NCBI RefSeq assembly: GCF_003114835.2
Contig: NZ_AP025028.1
Coordinates: 2,384,001-2,448,000 of the forward strand
Direction of reading: 5' to 3'
From: Leptospira kobayashii
Lineage (GTDB): Bacteria; Spirochaetota; Leptospiria; Leptospirales; Leptospiraceae
Length of the DNA: 64,000 bases
How positions within the stretch are numbered: the first letter of the stretch is position 1; each line of letters starts with the position of its first letter. A program made the translations under genes and the position numbers. Below, one piece after another: positions 36,217 to 45,116 of this stretch. Under the pieces are notes generated by a model. It saw only the letters and a list, made by a program, of their open reading frames with translations, ran no database searches and had not been told where the DNA came from.

Positions 36217-37221
36217 CTATCTCCTATTCTTCCTATCTGCAATATTGATTTTAGAATCGATTACGTACAAAGGCCGACCTTTCACCTCTTCGAAAATACG
36301 AGCGACATACTCTCCCAAAATTCCTATCGCAATGAGAATCGCACCGCCTATAATACAAAGCAAAGTAACTACAGTCGCCCATCCGGGGTTGTAAACAAAG
36401 TTAGGATAAAGCCCGGAATAATACATCAGCACTTTTACTACGGCGCTTATCCCGACCAAGAATCCTATAAATGCAATGAATATCCCGAAAGATAAACTGA
36501 ACCGAAGTGGCAAAGGAGAAAAAGAAACCGCAGCGTTGATCGCAAGACGCAACATCTTCCTAAGAGGATATTTGGTTTCTCCCGCAGCGCGCGGAGCCCT
36601 CTTATAAATAACAGGTGTTTGCGGAAAGCCGACCCAAGCACCCATCCCCCTAAGGAATCTGTGATTTTCCCTCATATCTTTCAAAACATCCAGGCATTTG
36701 CGGGAGATCAGTCGGAAATCTCCCGAGTCCAAAGGTAAATCCTTATGAACCAGAATCTTCATCAAACGATAGAACAGCCAAGCGGATGCAGTTTTAAAAA
36801 ATGTTTCCCCCGCTCTCTCTTCCCTTCTACCGTAAACCACATCATAGCCTTCTCTGTATTTGGCGAGCATCTCCAAAATCACTTCAGGTGGATCTTGCAA
36901 GTCCGCATCCATAATGACAATCGCCTCACCCAAAGCATGATCCATCCCGGCTGTAACAGCAATTTGGTGGCCGAAATTTCTCGCGAAACTGATGACTTTG
37001 ATTCTTTTATCTTTGTTTGCCCAGGAAATCAAAAATTCTATCGTTTTATCAGAACTTCCGTCATTCACAAGAATGACTTCCGTATTTGCAGGAATTTTAG
37101 GCAAAATCTCATTCAAAGAATCTTGCAGGAAAGGAATCACTTTTTCTTCGTTATAACAAGGTATAACTAAAGACAGAAGTTTCGGATTTTTTCTTTTGGT
37201 TAAAGAATAATAGGTTGCCAC
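36217..37221 (-). CDS. GT2 polyprenyl-phosphate sugar transferase (GtrB/ArnC-like)
   Basis: A 334-residue protein: LSLVIPCYNEEKVIPFL (about residues 16-32), VNDGSSDKT, FGHQIAVTAGMDHALGEAIVIMDADLQDPPEVI (about 87-119, DAD metal motif), and DSGDFRLISRK. Two membrane spans lie at about residues 235-265 and 275-310. This is the GtrB/ArnC/DPM layout. It uses a GTG start (37219-37221). It lies between rmlD and rmlB, an insertion into the usual rml order. It probably makes a lipid-linked sugar for one of the GT-C-like proteins in the locus. Confidence 0.87.
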   Translation of the reverse strand: MATYYSLTKRKNPKLLSLVIPCYNEEKVIPFLQDSLNEILPKIPANTEVILVNDGSSDKTIEFLISWANKDKRIKVISFARNFGHQIAVTAGMDHALGEAIVIMDADLQDPPEVILEMLAKYREGYDVVYGRREERAGETFFKTASAWLFYRLMKILVHKDLPLDSGDFRLISRKCLDVLKDMRENHRFLRGMGAWVGFPQTPVIYKRAPRAAGETKYPLRKMLRLAINAAVSFSPLPLRFSLSFGIFIAFIGFLVGISAVVKVLMYYSGLYPNFVYNPGWATVVTLLCIIGGAILIAIGILGEYVARIFEEVKGRPLYVIDSKINIADRKNRR

Positions 37222-37227
37222 TTTGTT

Positions 37228-38085
37228 TTAAGCTCCGCTCAAACTTTTCATACACTCTTTCAAGCTGTCTTTCCAATGGGGAATGGAAATTTCCAAAGAA
37301 GTTTTGATCTTGGATTTGTTTAGTAAGGAATAATGCGGCCTCTTGGCCGGTGTAGGATAATCTTTTGTTTCTATCGGCAATACACGTGAGTTGTTTTTGC
37401 TTATATCAACGATCTCTTTTGCAAAATCGTACCAACTTGCCACACCTTCATTCGAATAGTGAAATATTCCCGGTGTAGGTTTCAAGAGAAATGAAATACA
37501 AACACCTGCTAAATCGTTAGCCCAGGTAGGAGTTCCCACTTGATCAAATATCACTTTCAATTCAGGTCTTTCACTTGAAAGTTTGAGAATTGTTTTCAGA
37601 AAATTTTTGCCATACTTCGAATACACCCAGGAAGTGCGAACGATCGTAGCATTCGGGTTGGAAGATAAAACAAAATCCTCTCCTTCCGACTTGGTTTTTC
37701 CATAAACCGAAACGGGAGATTTCAAATCTTCTTCCTTATAGGGAACCGAAGAGTTTCCATCAAACACAAAGTCTGTGGAAAAATGAATGAGATAAATTCG
37801 ATGTTGAAAGGATAATTCCGCCAAAAGTTTCGGAATCAGAACATTTCCCTCACTCGCTTTCTCTTTTTCCGACTCCGCCAAATCAACTGCGGTGTATGCA
37901 GCCGTATTGATGATGGATTGGATTTTTTTTTCCTTCAAAAATTTATCTACTTCGTTTGCATCGGAAAGATTCAAACCGGATCGGTCTACGAAATGAAAAA
38001 CAAATCGATCGGAGTATTTTTCGGAAATATCCTTCAGCTCGGAACCAAGTTGTCCGTTAGCGCCTGTTACAAGTACATTATGCAT
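37228..38085 (-). CDS. rmlD: dTDP-4-dehydrorhamnose reductase
   Basis: A 285-residue reductase with LVTGANGQLGSELKDI (about residues 5-20), INTAAYTAVDLAESEKEKA (about 60-78), HFSTDFVFDGNSSVPYKEEDLKSPVSVYGKTKSEGE (Tyr and Lys of the YxxxK), VRTSWVYSKYGKNFLKTIL, and TPTWANDLA. It catalyses the last step to dTDP-L-rhamnose. Its start overlaps the end of rmlC by 8 bp. Confidence 0.92.
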   Translation of the reverse strand: MHNVLVTGANGQLGSELKDISEKYSDRFVFHFVDRSGLNLSDANEVDKFLKEKKIQSIINTAAYTAVDLAESEKEKASEGNVLIPKLLAELSFQHRIYLIHFSTDFVFDGNSSVPYKEEDLKSPVSVYGKTKSEGEDFVLSSNPNATIVRTSWVYSKYGKNFLKTILKLSSERPELKVIFDQVGTPTWANDLAGVCISFLLKPTPGIFHYSNEGVASWYDFAKEIVDISKNNSRVLPIETKDYPTPAKRPHYSLLNKSKIKTSLEISIPHWKDSLKECMKSLSGA

Positions 38086-38647
38086 ATAGATTTTCGGTAT
38101 AAGTGAACAGATCCGAATCTTTCAGTAGTTTTGCCTGAATGTCTTTTTCCGAGAGTTGGACATCTTCCAATTTTACCTGCCAATCCACTCCGATTTCAGG
38201 ATCATTCCAACGAATGGATCTATCGGCTTCCTTTGAATAATAATTATCCACTTTATAGGAAAACACGGCAGTATCGCTTAATACTACGAATCCGTGAGCG
38301 AATCCGCGAGGTATGAATAATTGTTTTTTGTTTTCATCAGACAATTCCACAACGATGTGTTTTCCGAAATTGGGAGATCCCTTTCGAATGTCCACAGCCA
38401 CATCCAAAACACGGCCTTTTATGATGCGAACCAATTTTGTCTGAGCGAAAGGAGGCAATTGGTAATGAAGACCACGTAACACTGATTTCACGGAAAGGGA
38501 TTCATTGTCCTGAACCCAGTTGATTTTTCGAATTTTTTCAGTCAGTATATCATCCCGAAAGCTTTCGAAAAAATAACCCCGATGGTCGCCTAAAACCTTA
38601 GGCTCGATCAAATAGACATCTTTTAAACTTGTTTCTGTTATTATCAC
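38078..38647 (-). CDS. rmlC: dTDP-4-dehydrorhamnose 3,5-epimerase
   Basis: A 189-residue cupin: VYLIEPKVLGDHRGYFFESF, NWVQDNESLSVKSVLRGLHYQLPPFAQTKLVRIIKGRVLDVAVDIRKGSPNFGKHI and LFIPRGFAHGFVVLS. The RGLHYQ histidine and the later tyrosine are the catalytic pair of RmlC. It converts dTDP-4-keto-6-deoxyglucose to the L-lyxo isomer. It begins with GTG (38645-38647), 6 bp after rmlA. Confidence 0.93.
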   Translation of the reverse strand: MIITETSLKDVYLIEPKVLGDHRGYFFESFRDDILTEKIRKINWVQDNESLSVKSVLRGLHYQLPPFAQTKLVRIIKGRVLDVAVDIRKGSPNFGKHIVVELSDENKKQLFIPRGFAHGFVVLSDTAVFSYKVDNYYSKEADRSIRWNDPEIGVDWQVKLEDVQLSEKDIQAKLLKDSDLFTYTENLYA

Positions 38648-38653
38648 TGGATT

Positions 38654-39550
38654 TTACTTTTTGCCGCTGGTGTTTTTTCTTTCGATTAACTTCAATAAAT
38701 ACTGGCCGTATTGGTTTTTTTTGAGGGGTTCCGCGAGTTTCAATAATTTTTCCCGATCGATATATCCCATTTCAAAGGCGATTTCCTCGAGGCAAGCGAT
38801 CTTCAAACCTTGCCGCCTTTCAATCACCTCAATAAAGTTAGATGCTTCTAAAAGACTTTCGTGAGTTCCTGTATCAAGCCAGGCATATCCGCGACCCATA
38901 AGTTTTACATCCAATTTACCGCGATCCAGATAAACCTGGTTAACCGTAGTGATTTCCAATTCTCCCCTGGCGGAAGGTTTGATTTCCTTTGCCACCTTCA
39001 CCACATCGGAAGTATAAAAATAAAGCCCGACTACCGCATAATTACTCTTAGGTTGATTTGGTTTTTCTTCGATTGACAATGCTTTGCCGGTAGAATCGAA
39101 TTCGACAACTCCGTATCTCTCCGGATCGTTTACAAAATAACCGAATACGACGGAAGAACCTTCTTCCTTTACCTTTTTCACGGAATTGCGGAGTAAATCG
39201 GTGAGCCCATGTCCGTAAAAAATATTATCCCCCAAAACTAGACAGGCGTCATCCCCATCCAAAAACTCTTCTCCTAAAAGAAAAGCTTGTGCCAAACCGT
39301 CCGGTGAAGGTTGCACTTTATATTCGATTCTTAAACCCAGATCGGATCCGTTCCCAAACATTTCTTTGAACCGGTCCGTATCCAGAGGTGTGGAAATGAT
39401 TAAAATCTCCCGGATGCCTGCAAGCATTAGTACGGACAAAGGATAATAGATCATAGGTTTGTCGTAAACGGGAAGCAGTTGTTTTACAACTCCCCTGGTA
39501 ATTGGATACAGTCGGGTCCCAGATCCGCCGGCAAGAATGATCCCTTTCAT
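38654..39550 (-). CDS. rmlA: Glucose-1-phosphate thymidylyltransferase
   Basis: A 298-residue nucleotidyltransferase: [46 protein letters not shown], followed by [47 protein letters not shown] and [20 protein letters not shown]. This is a complete RmlA of usual length. It makes dTDP-glucose, feeding both rhamnose and the second deoxy-sugar branch. It is the first gene of the minus-strand locus, so the locus promoter should lie in 39551-39728, shared with the divergent purU. Confidence 0.95.
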   Translation of the reverse strand: MKGIILAGGSGTRLYPITRGVVKQLLPVYDKPMIYYPLSVLMLAGIREILIISTPLDTDRFKEMFGNGSDLGLRIEYKVQPSPDGLAQAFLLGEEFLDGDDACLVLGDNIFYGHGLTDLLRNSVKKVKEEGSSVVFGYFVNDPERYGVVEFDSTGKALSIEEKPNQPKSNYAVVGLYFYTSDVVKVAKEIKPSARGELEITTVNQVYLDRGKLDVKLMGRGYAWLDTGTHESLLEASNFIEVIERRQGLKIACLEEIAFEMGYIDREKLLKLAEPLKKNQYGQYLLKLIERKNTSGKK

Positions 39551-39728
39551 TTGGTTTTGTTACCTTTTCTCTTTTCAGGCCCAAGAGCAAAGCTTCGCCC
39601 CTTAAGTCCCATGTGCTTTTCAAAATGTAAAACCGAGCACCATCCGTCAAGCAAAGCGTTCAATCACTGAACTCTACTTTCCGGGCCATTTTTAGAAGAA
39701 CCGGAGCCTGATTTCCGATACTTATTCT
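39551..39728. other. Divergent intergenic region, rmlA / purU
   Basis: The 178 bp between two divergently transcribed genes must hold promoters for the long polysaccharide operon (minus) and for purU (plus). I see no strong consensus -35/-10 pair and no palindrome comparable to those at 34005-34056. The boundary marks the end of the O-antigen locus. Confidence 0.5.
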
Positions 39729-40580
39729 GTGCACATGCCCCAATCCTCCAGAGAAGTTTTGCTGATCCGATGTACAGATCGCCCCGGACTCATCCATTCC
39801 ATTACCGGCCTACTTTTGGAAAAAGGATGTAATATCGTTTCCAATCACGAATTTGTGGAACCGATCGATTCCGTTTTTTTTATGCGCACCGAATTTTTCG
39901 GAACGATTCCGTCGGAAGAGTTGAAAGCCCGTTTGGCGGGACTATTGCCCGAAGGAGCCTGGATTCAAATCCATACGGAAAAAAGACAAAAAGTGATTCT
40001 ATTTGCCACCAAAGAAACACATTGTTTGGGTGATATATTGCTTCGTCATCGATCGGGAGAATTGGAGATAGATATTCCTGTGGTCATTTCCAACCACAAA
40101 GAGTTGGAATCACTCGTCACCGATTTTCACCTACCATTCCGTTATGTGGGGCACGAAGGGATTACCAGAGAAGAACATGAAGCCATGCTCCTGGACATAT
40201 TAAGTAAACAGGAGTTTGATTATATCGTCCTTGCGAAATTCATGAGGATTTTATCGAAAGAGTTCGTATCCCGGTTTCCGGAAAAGATAGTAAATATACA
40301 TCATTCCTTTCTTCCCGCATTCATAGGCGCGAACCCTTATCAGAAAGCTTACGAACGGGGGGTCAAACTGATCGGCGCTACAGCCCACTTTGTTACGGAA
40401 TCATTAGACGAAGGACCAATTCTTGCTCAGGATGTGGTATCGGTGGATCATAGCTTCACGAAAGATAAACTTATGTTACACGGAAGGGATATAGAAAAAG
40501 TAGTTCTTGCGCGCGCATTGCGATTTGTGTTGGAGCACAGGGGAATCACCTGGAAGAACCGGGTGATTATTTTTCGTTAG
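39729..40580 (+). CDS. purU: Formyltetrahydrofolate deformylase
   Basis: A 283-residue enzyme with an N-terminal ACT domain (VLLIRCTDRPGLIHSITGLLLEKGCNIVSNHEFVE, about residues 10-44). The formyltransferase-fold domain follows: PVVISNHKELESLV, RYVGHEG, DYIVLAKFMRILS, NIHHSFLPAFIGANPY (Asn, His of the active site, about 197-212) and LIGATAHFVTESLDEGPILAQDV (catalytic Asp). It hydrolyses 10-formyl-THF to THF and formate for one-carbon balance and purine synthesis. The start is GTG at 39729, or ATG two codons on (39735). Confidence 0.92.
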   Translation: MHMPQSSREVLLIRCTDRPGLIHSITGLLLEKGCNIVSNHEFVEPIDSVFFMRTEFFGTIPSEELKARLAGLLPEGAWIQIHTEKRQKVILFATKETHCLGDILLRHRSGELEIDIPVVISNHKELESLVTDFHLPFRYVGHEGITREEHEAMLLDILSKQEFDYIVLAKFMRILSKEFVSRFPEKIVNIHHSFLPAFIGANPYQKAYERGVKLIGATAHFVTESLDEGPILAQDVVSVDHSFTKDKLMLHGRDIEKVVLARALRFVLEHRGITWKNRVIIFR

Positions 40581-40931
40581 GTTGCGGGAGGGGGTTCAAC
40601 GGTATAATATCCCCGCCCCTTCTTCGCGCCAATAGAAGCGGAGAAGTGTTCGAAGAACCATCAGCGTAGCTGATCTTGGGTGGGGTTAACCACCCGCCAC
40701 CCAATGGCTTCCTATACCACGGCCCACCGTTTTTGTAGACACAATTTCAAATTTCATTTGAAAAAATAATTTTTAGTTCGCCTTTTTGACCTTCGGGGTC
40801 AGGCCGCTCCGGGCTTCGCGTTCGCTTCGGTCGCATAACGCGACCGCGTGCCCGCGCCCTTCGCATCCTTTTCGCGGAAACCCACATATAAACTAACGAA
40901 CATTAATTCAACCTATATCCCCATCCTAAGA
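40581..40931. other. Gene-free, palindrome-rich spacer
   Basis: This 351-bp stretch has no credible gene. It holds a row of inverted repeats: ATCAGCGTAGCTGAT (40660-40674, perfect 6/3/6), a nested hairpin with TTGGGTGG at 40676-40683 and CCACCCAA at 40697-40704, TTTCAAATTTCATTTGAAA (40745-40763, perfect 8/3/8), and the GC-rich repeat at 40811-40875. One or more may terminate purU or the convergent gene from the right; none has a strong T-run. Confidence 0.7.
40811..40875. repeat. GC-rich dispersed intergenic repeat, copy 1
   Basis: The element begins with GGGCTTCGC, continues through CGCTTCGGTCGCAT to 40836, and includes the inverted repeat GGTCGC-ATAAC-GCGACC at 40829-40845, then GCCCTTCGCATCC. 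The 26-base opening matches copy 2 at 45129-45154 with two mismatches, and the following GCGACC and GCCCTTC-ATCC blocks also match. The GC content is well above that of the flanking sequence. Being in two intergenic regions and in no gene, it looks like a non-coding dispersed repeat. Confidence 0.8.
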
Positions 40932-41483
40932 TCAGGAAATACGATCCCGTTCCAGAACAAAAAAGAAAGGTTGTTTCATTCCCTTGTAATCCATACATCC
41001 GAGAAGAGTATCTTCATTCACCTTTCTAAATATATCATGGATTGGTAAATTGTCGTAGATCATCGCTGCCGTCAATTTTCCCCTGAATTCAAGCGATCGG
41101 ACGCGGGCTTTGGATTCTCCCGTTTGAAACAAAAACCGAACTGCTAAAAACAAATACCTTAACGGCCAAAGCTTCGTTGAGGGAACCAAAGTTGCCAGAC
41201 GAACAGGCATTAAGGAAGGATTTACTTTAAATAAAGTTTTTCCAAACGACTTAAAAACCAAGGGATGAACATTATCGGGATCCTCAAATTCTTTTCCATA
41301 CCAATTGAATGTTTCCAACGCCCCGTCCATAGTATGTCCGGTATGAAACCCGGAACCATGCCAACGCCCCATCATAAAACCGATATCGACCGTATCCAGA
41401 CGATCAAAAAGTGCAAAAGAATCTTCCGTCGAGTTGTTCTTTTTATCTCTCATCTCATAAAATTTTTTTTCTAACGCATTCAT
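40932..41483 (-). CDS. GXWXG / DUF4334 domain protein
   Basis: A 183-residue protein. The first part has FDRLDTVDIGFMMGRWHGSGFHTGH (about residues 26-50), with the G-x-W-x-G motif (GRWHG), and MDGALETFNWYGKEF. The second part has SLEFRGKLTAAMIYDNLPIHDIFRKVNEDTLLGCMDYKGM, typical of DUF4334. The function of this two-domain family is not established. It stands alone, and the plus strand upstream of it encodes purU in the opposite direction. Confidence 0.8.
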   Translation of the reverse strand: MNALEKKFYEMRDKKNNSTEDSFALFDRLDTVDIGFMMGRWHGSGFHTGHTMDGALETFNWYGKEFEDPDNVHPLVFKSFGKTLFKVNPSLMPVRLATLVPSTKLWPLRYLFLAVRFLFQTGESKARVRSLEFRGKLTAAMIYDNLPIHDIFRKVNEDTLLGCMDYKGMKQPFFFVLERDRIS

Positions 41484-41650
41484 ATGATTTCTTTTTTCCT
41501 CGGCCCATTTTTTAAAGATTCATTGATGAGGATATGTTTTTCCGATCCAAAGAAAAGATTTCCTCATTTCAAACAGGAACAAAAGAAGCCGGTCTTTCAG
41601 GATTGAAAGCACAGCAAACAGGATCGATAAACTTCTATTATATGGAATAT

Positions 41651-42298
41651 TTATTCTTTAACCCAGAACTCCAATTCCGATTCAAATCGTTTGTCCAATT
41701 TAACTCGTTTATAGCCGAAAGGCATTTTTCCACCGAACGAATTATAGGTGGCAACTTTCGTCCCCGATTTCAAACTGAATAGTTTTCTTTTTACAATCTC
41801 AATGTATGCGAAGAATTGGCTTACCTTTTTAGGGATCGTTTCATCAATACTGTTTTTATTCGTGATATGTTCGTAAAACGGGTTGAATAAATAAAAGGAA
41901 TCGTACGGACTCCAATCAATGTCTTTCATATTTGCATGAAGAAATAGATTCGAATTCAATCCTAATTTTTTAGAAATCCGACTTGCCTCTTCATAAAGAT
42001 GAAAACGTTCCTCCACTCCGTAAAATTCGGATTTCCGGAAAAGGGCTCCTACATGACAGAACTTACCACAACCGGAACCGACATCCAAAATTTTCGCATT
42101 TCGATCCTCTGCCAAAAATATCGCCGCTTCCAAAATCACTTCGACCGGACTCCATTGGTACTTTGAAATCTCGCTCAAGTGTTTGGGATAAATCGAATCG
42201 AATTCCGAATCGGAAACGATCTTTCCATTTGCAAACTTGTCTTTGATTGTTTTGAAATGATCTTCTGGCACGGCTGGAAAAATCTTCAAGTTGTACAA
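41651..42298 (-). CDS. Class I SAM-dependent methyltransferase
   Basis: A protein of about 215 residues with AKILDVGSGCGKFCHVGALF (SAM motif I, about residues 68-87), FYGVEERFHLYEEA, and DSFYLFNPFYEHI in the motif IV position. The only candidate start in the visible frame is TTG (42296-42298). The frame is open and protein-like for 14 more codons upstream to a TAG at 42341-42343, without an ATG, so the true start may be a rare codon upstream. It lies after katE in the same direction but beyond a terminator hairpin. The substrate is unknown. Confidence 0.7.
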   Translation of the reverse strand: MYNLKIFPAVPEDHFKTIKDKFANGKIVSDSEFDSIYPKHLSEISKYQWSPVEVILEAAIFLAEDRNAKILDVGSGCGKFCHVGALFRKSEFYGVEERFHLYEEASRISKKLGLNSNLFLHANMKDIDWSPYDSFYLFNPFYEHITNKNSIDETIPKKVSQFFAYIEIVKRKLFSLKSGTKVATYNSFGGKMPFGYKRVKLDKRFESELEFWVKE

Positions 42299-42337
42299 AC
42301 TGACAATCTCCAGGAAATCATTCCAGTCAAATTCGAG

Positions 42338-42383
42338 CCTCTAAAAACCAAGGCCTTCCCTTCCAAACAGAAAGACCTTGGTT
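42338..42383 (-). terminator. Rho-independent terminator after katE
   Basis: An inverted repeat with arms AACCAAGG (42346-42353) and CCTTGGTT (42376-42383). The stem can extend by CTT/AAG pairs past one mismatch. On the minus strand the hairpin is followed by a short T-run. It lies 10 bp after the katE stop and so likely ends the ankB-katE transcript. Confidence 0.75.
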
Positions 42384-42392
42384 CGTTTATTT

Positions 42393-43826
42393 TTAAACTT
42401 TGATTCCCAACTTATCGGCAATCTTTTTGCCGTATTCAGGATCGCATTTTGAGAAATGAGAAAGATTCTTTTTCACAATATCTTCCGGTACCGTTCTCAT
42501 CGTTCCGGCAATAACGGATGTTAATCTTTCTCTCGCGTCAGCAGTTAACAATCTGTACAAATCCCCCGCTTGGGAATAATCGTCATTCCCCAAATGACTG
42601 TTGTACCTGTCCGCATCCCCGGAAATGCGAAGAGGAGGTTCTTTCGCATTTTCATCCTGCACAGGTCCGCCGAAATGGTTCGGTTCGTAATTATCATAAT
42701 TACCATTCTCATCGAAGCGAACTCCGTCCCTTTGGTAATTGTTCACCGAATTCCTAGGTCGATTTACCGGAATTAGCTGATAATTTCCTCCTAATCTGTA
42801 TCTTTGCGCATCCGGATATGCGAACAATCTTCCTTGCAACATCTTGTCGGGAGAAGCACCTATTCCCGGTACCAAGTTGGAAGGAGAGAAAGCCGCCTGT
42901 TCCACTTCCGCAAAATAATTTTTCGGGTTTCTGTTCAATTTCAAAGTCCCTACTTCGATCAAAGGGTAATCCTTATGAGACCAAACTTTTGTTAAATCAA
43001 AAGGATTGACTTTGTATTTTTCCGCATCCGTTTCCGGCATGATCTGAACACAAAATCTCCACTCGGGAAATTCCTTTCTCTCAATCGCTTCGAACAAATC
43101 CCTAGTCGCATAATCAGGATCAGACCCAGCAAGCTCGGATGCTTTCTCCGGACTTAAGGTTTTGATTCCTTGTTTGGATTTAAAGTGAAACTTCACCCAA
43201 TACCTTTCTCCCTTTCTATTCCAAAAGCTGAATGTATGGGATCCGAATCCGTCCATAAAACGATATCCATCGGGAATTCCCCGGTCACTGAATAAAATCG
43301 TCATTTGGTGTAACGCTTCCGGAGCTTGCGACCAATAGTCCCACATACGAACCGGATTTTTATAACCGGTGACCGGATCTCTTTTCTGAGAATGGATAAA
43401 GTCCGGAAATTTGGAAGGATCTCTTTCGAAAAATACGGGAGTATTGTTTCCTACTACATCCCAGATTCCGTCTTCGGTATAAAACTTAATCGCAAAACCA
43501 CGTGGATCTCTTTCCGTATCCGCAGAACCTTTCTCTCCCGCCACTGTGGAAAACCGAAGAAAGAGAGGAGTTTCCTTACCTACTTCCGAAAAAACTTTGG
43601 CAAGAGTATAAGCTGACATATCTTTTGTGATCTTTAAGACTCCGTATGCGCCCGCCCCTTTTGCATGTACGACTCTTTCCGGAATTCTTTCTCTGTTGAA
43701 ATGCGCTAATTTTTCAATCAGATGAGTATCTGAAATAAGGATCGGCCCTCTGGGTCCTGCAGTTACACTGTGCTGGTTTTCCGGAACCGGTTGACCGCCT
43801 GCGGTTGTTAAAGTTTTATTACTCAT
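42393..43826 (-). CDS. katE: Catalase (monofunctional heme, small-subunit)
   Basis: A 477-residue heme catalase. [20 protein letters not shown] (about residues 43-62) carries the distal histidine, [29 protein letters not shown] the distal asparagine region, and [25 protein letters not shown] (about 330-354) the proximal heme-ligand tyrosine. Length and sequence fit the small-subunit clade despite the katE symbol used in Leptospira. It dismutates H2O2. It is translationally coupled to ankB (ATGA overlap). Regulation is probably by the PerR-like protein at 44619. Confidence 0.94.
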   Translation of the reverse strand: MSNKTLTTAGGQPVPENQHSVTAGPRGPILISDTHLIEKLAHFNRERIPERVVHAKGAGAYGVLKITKDMSAYTLAKVFSEVGKETPLFLRFSTVAGEKGSADTERDPRGFAIKFYTEDGIWDVVGNNTPVFFERDPSKFPDFIHSQKRDPVTGYKNPVRMWDYWSQAPEALHQMTILFSDRGIPDGYRFMDGFGSHTFSFWNRKGERYWVKFHFKSKQGIKTLSPEKASELAGSDPDYATRDLFEAIERKEFPEWRFCVQIMPETDAEKYKVNPFDLTKVWSHKDYPLIEVGTLKLNRNPKNYFAEVEQAAFSPSNLVPGIGASPDKMLQGRLFAYPDAQRYRLGGNYQLIPVNRPRNSVNNYQRDGVRFDENGNYDNYEPNHFGGPVQDENAKEPPLRISGDADRYNSHLGNDDYSQAGDLYRLLTADARERLTSVIAGTMRTVPEDIVKKNLSHFSKCDPEYGKKIADKLGIKV

Positions 43827-44443
43827 CTTAAGCCTCCTTTTTTGCTTTTATAGAGTTGGTTTTGAAAAACAAATGAAAACAAATACTGAGCCCAAGCTTT
43901 TGCGAACCGGACGAAAGACCGGTATAGTGACGGAGGTTTCGAATTCATTCCCTCTTCTTTCGAATCGGAATGTATCAAACTCTCCAAATATTCGACCAAA
44001 TCCGTTCTTCCGAATAATACAGCCATTTGCAGTGCAGTCTGTCCTTTCGGGCTTATATAACGAAAATCCGCGCCTGCCCTTATCAAAATCTTTGCCAGGT
44101 CAAGGTTTCCTTTGAAACTTACTCCCATCAAAATGGAATTCCCCGAATGATCAACCGAGTTGGGATTTGCCCCGTATTCTAACAGAACACGAGTTAAATT
44201 CTCTCTGCCGTTATAAGCGGACAACATAAGCGCCGTATAACCTTTGTCATTTTTCATTTCCAATTCTTCGCGAGTGATTCCCAGAGCCAGAAAACCGATC
44301 AGATCCCCTTTTCGAGCGACATCGAAAATTTCTGCCTGTCTCTTGTCGGGATTTACAAATGTAGAACGGAAAGTTTCCCAGGTCGAAGCTGGTGATTTTC
44401 CTCCCGGCCCTTCCCCCTGTTTTGCCAACATTGTCTGTTCCAT
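43823..44443 (-). CDS. ankB: Ankyrin-repeat protein of the catalase operon
   Basis: A 206-residue protein with about four ankyrin repeats between residues 40 and 155: [61 protein letters not shown] and [25 protein letters not shown]. The N-terminal ~25 residues and the C-terminal ~50 are outside repeats. AnkB proteins encoded next to catalase are thought to help catalase assembly or heme delivery. AAGGAG stands upstream of the ATG (44441-44443), and the stop overlaps katE. Confidence 0.88.
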   Translation of the reverse strand: MEQTMLAKQGEGPGGKSPASTWETFRSTFVNPDKRQAEIFDVARKGDLIGFLALGITREELEMKNDKGYTALMLSAYNGRENLTRVLLEYGANPNSVDHSGNSILMGVSFKGNLDLAKILIRAGADFRYISPKGQTALQMAVLFGRTDLVEYLESLIHSDSKEEGMNSKPPSLYRSFVRFAKAWAQYLFSFVFQNQLYKSKKGGLR

Positions 44444-44520
44444 TTCCGGCTCCTTTCGTCCCTGGACCGCTTCTCTATCCCGAAAAGGAAGTCAAGAGCT
44501 GATTCGAGACTTAGTATTAA

Positions 44521-44582
44521 TTTAGATTAAGTCTAAAAAATGTAAAGATTTAGACAAGAACTTTTTTTAGATTCAGTCTAAA
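44521..44582. promoter_or_regulatory. Two 17-bp PerR-type operators and divergent promoters
   Basis: TTTAGATTAAGTCTAAA (44521-44537) and TTTAGATTCAGTCTAAA (44566-44582) differ only at the centre base and are 45 bp apart; each is a palindrome with one mismatched pair per arm. A half site, TTTAGAC, lies at 44549-44555. On the plus strand the second copy is followed by TTGACA (44585-44590), a likely -35 element for perR. On the minus strand TTTACA-N16-TAAATT spans the first copy and could drive ankB-katE. This is the expected architecture for a regulator that controls itself and the catalase operon. Confidence 0.75.
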
Positions 44583-44604
44583 TGTTGACAAAAAAAGAAA
44601 AAAT

Positions 44605-44609
44605 AGGAG
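44605..44609 (+). promoter_or_regulatory. Ribosome binding site of the PerR-like gene
   Basis: AGGAG stands 9 nt before the ATG at 44619-44621, which supports that start codon for the Fur/PerR-family gene. Confidence 0.75.
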
Positions 44610-44618
44610 TTTAGTGGT

Positions 44619-45059
44619 ATGGACCAAGCTTACGAAAGAACCAAGGAAATTTTGGAGAAAGCCGGAATTCGCCCTACTTCCCAAAGGCTGGAAATGGCAC
44701 ATCTAATCCTTTCCAAACACCAACACCTCCAAGCCGATGAAGTATTTCAGCTGATCAATATGCATTTTCCCCATGCTTCCCGAGCGACCATTTTCAATAA
44801 CCTGAAACTTTTTGCAGAGAAAGGAGTGATCGGAACCTTGGAATTAAAATCGGGGATCACTCATTTTGATTCCAACATGGACCGCCACCATCATGCCTTC
44901 AATGAAGAAACCGGCGAAATTACGGATATAGAACTGGAAGAAGATCTGGAAAAACAAATCTTCGAGAATCTCTCTAAGAGTTATCTGGAGAAAACAGGAC
45001 TCACGTTAACAAACGCTAGCTTGGTAGTCACATTGAAGGGCAAACCTTCCCAACCTTGA
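44619..45059 (+). CDS. perR: Fur/PerR-family peroxide regulator
   Basis: A 146-residue Fur-family protein. The winged helix includes AGIRPTSQRLEMAHLILSKHQHLQADEVFQLINMHFPHASRATIFNNLKLFAEKGVI (about residues 15-70). The metal site region is THFDSNMDRHHHAFNEETGEITDIE (about 80-104), with the His/Asp ligands of PerR-like proteins. The sequence has no cysteine, so the CxxC structural zinc site of Bacillus PerR is absent, as in the characterised Leptospira PerR. It faces the ankB-katE operon across two operators. It should repress catalase until metal-catalysed histidine oxidation releases it. Confidence 0.88.
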   Translation: MDQAYERTKEILEKAGIRPTSQRLEMAHLILSKHQHLQADEVFQLINMHFPHASRATIFNNLKLFAEKGVIGTLELKSGITHFDSNMDRHHHAFNEETGEITDIELEEDLEKQIFENLSKSYLEKTGLTLTNASLVVTLKGKPSQP

Positions 45060-45116
45060 ATTTACCTTATATTTGGTTTCATATCTTCGGGCGAGTCCCC
45101 AAACAGTCGTTTGGGG

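Noticed and set aside
36745..37170. A 141-codon open frame on the plus strand, and a similar one at 9409-9837
   Set aside because: Both are antisense to well-supported genes (the GT2 and the aminotransferase), without start signals or domain content.
39729..40580. purU as part of the N-formyl sugar pathway
   Set aside because: Both PurU and the formyltransferase use 10-formyl-THF, but PurU is on the other strand, outside the operon, and has a clear housekeeping role. Adjacency alone is not evidence.
45097..45116. CCCCAAACAGTCGTTTGGGG as a terminator of perR
   Set aside because: The stem is perfect, but no T-run follows on either strand. I treat it as part of, or next to, the GC-rich repeat.
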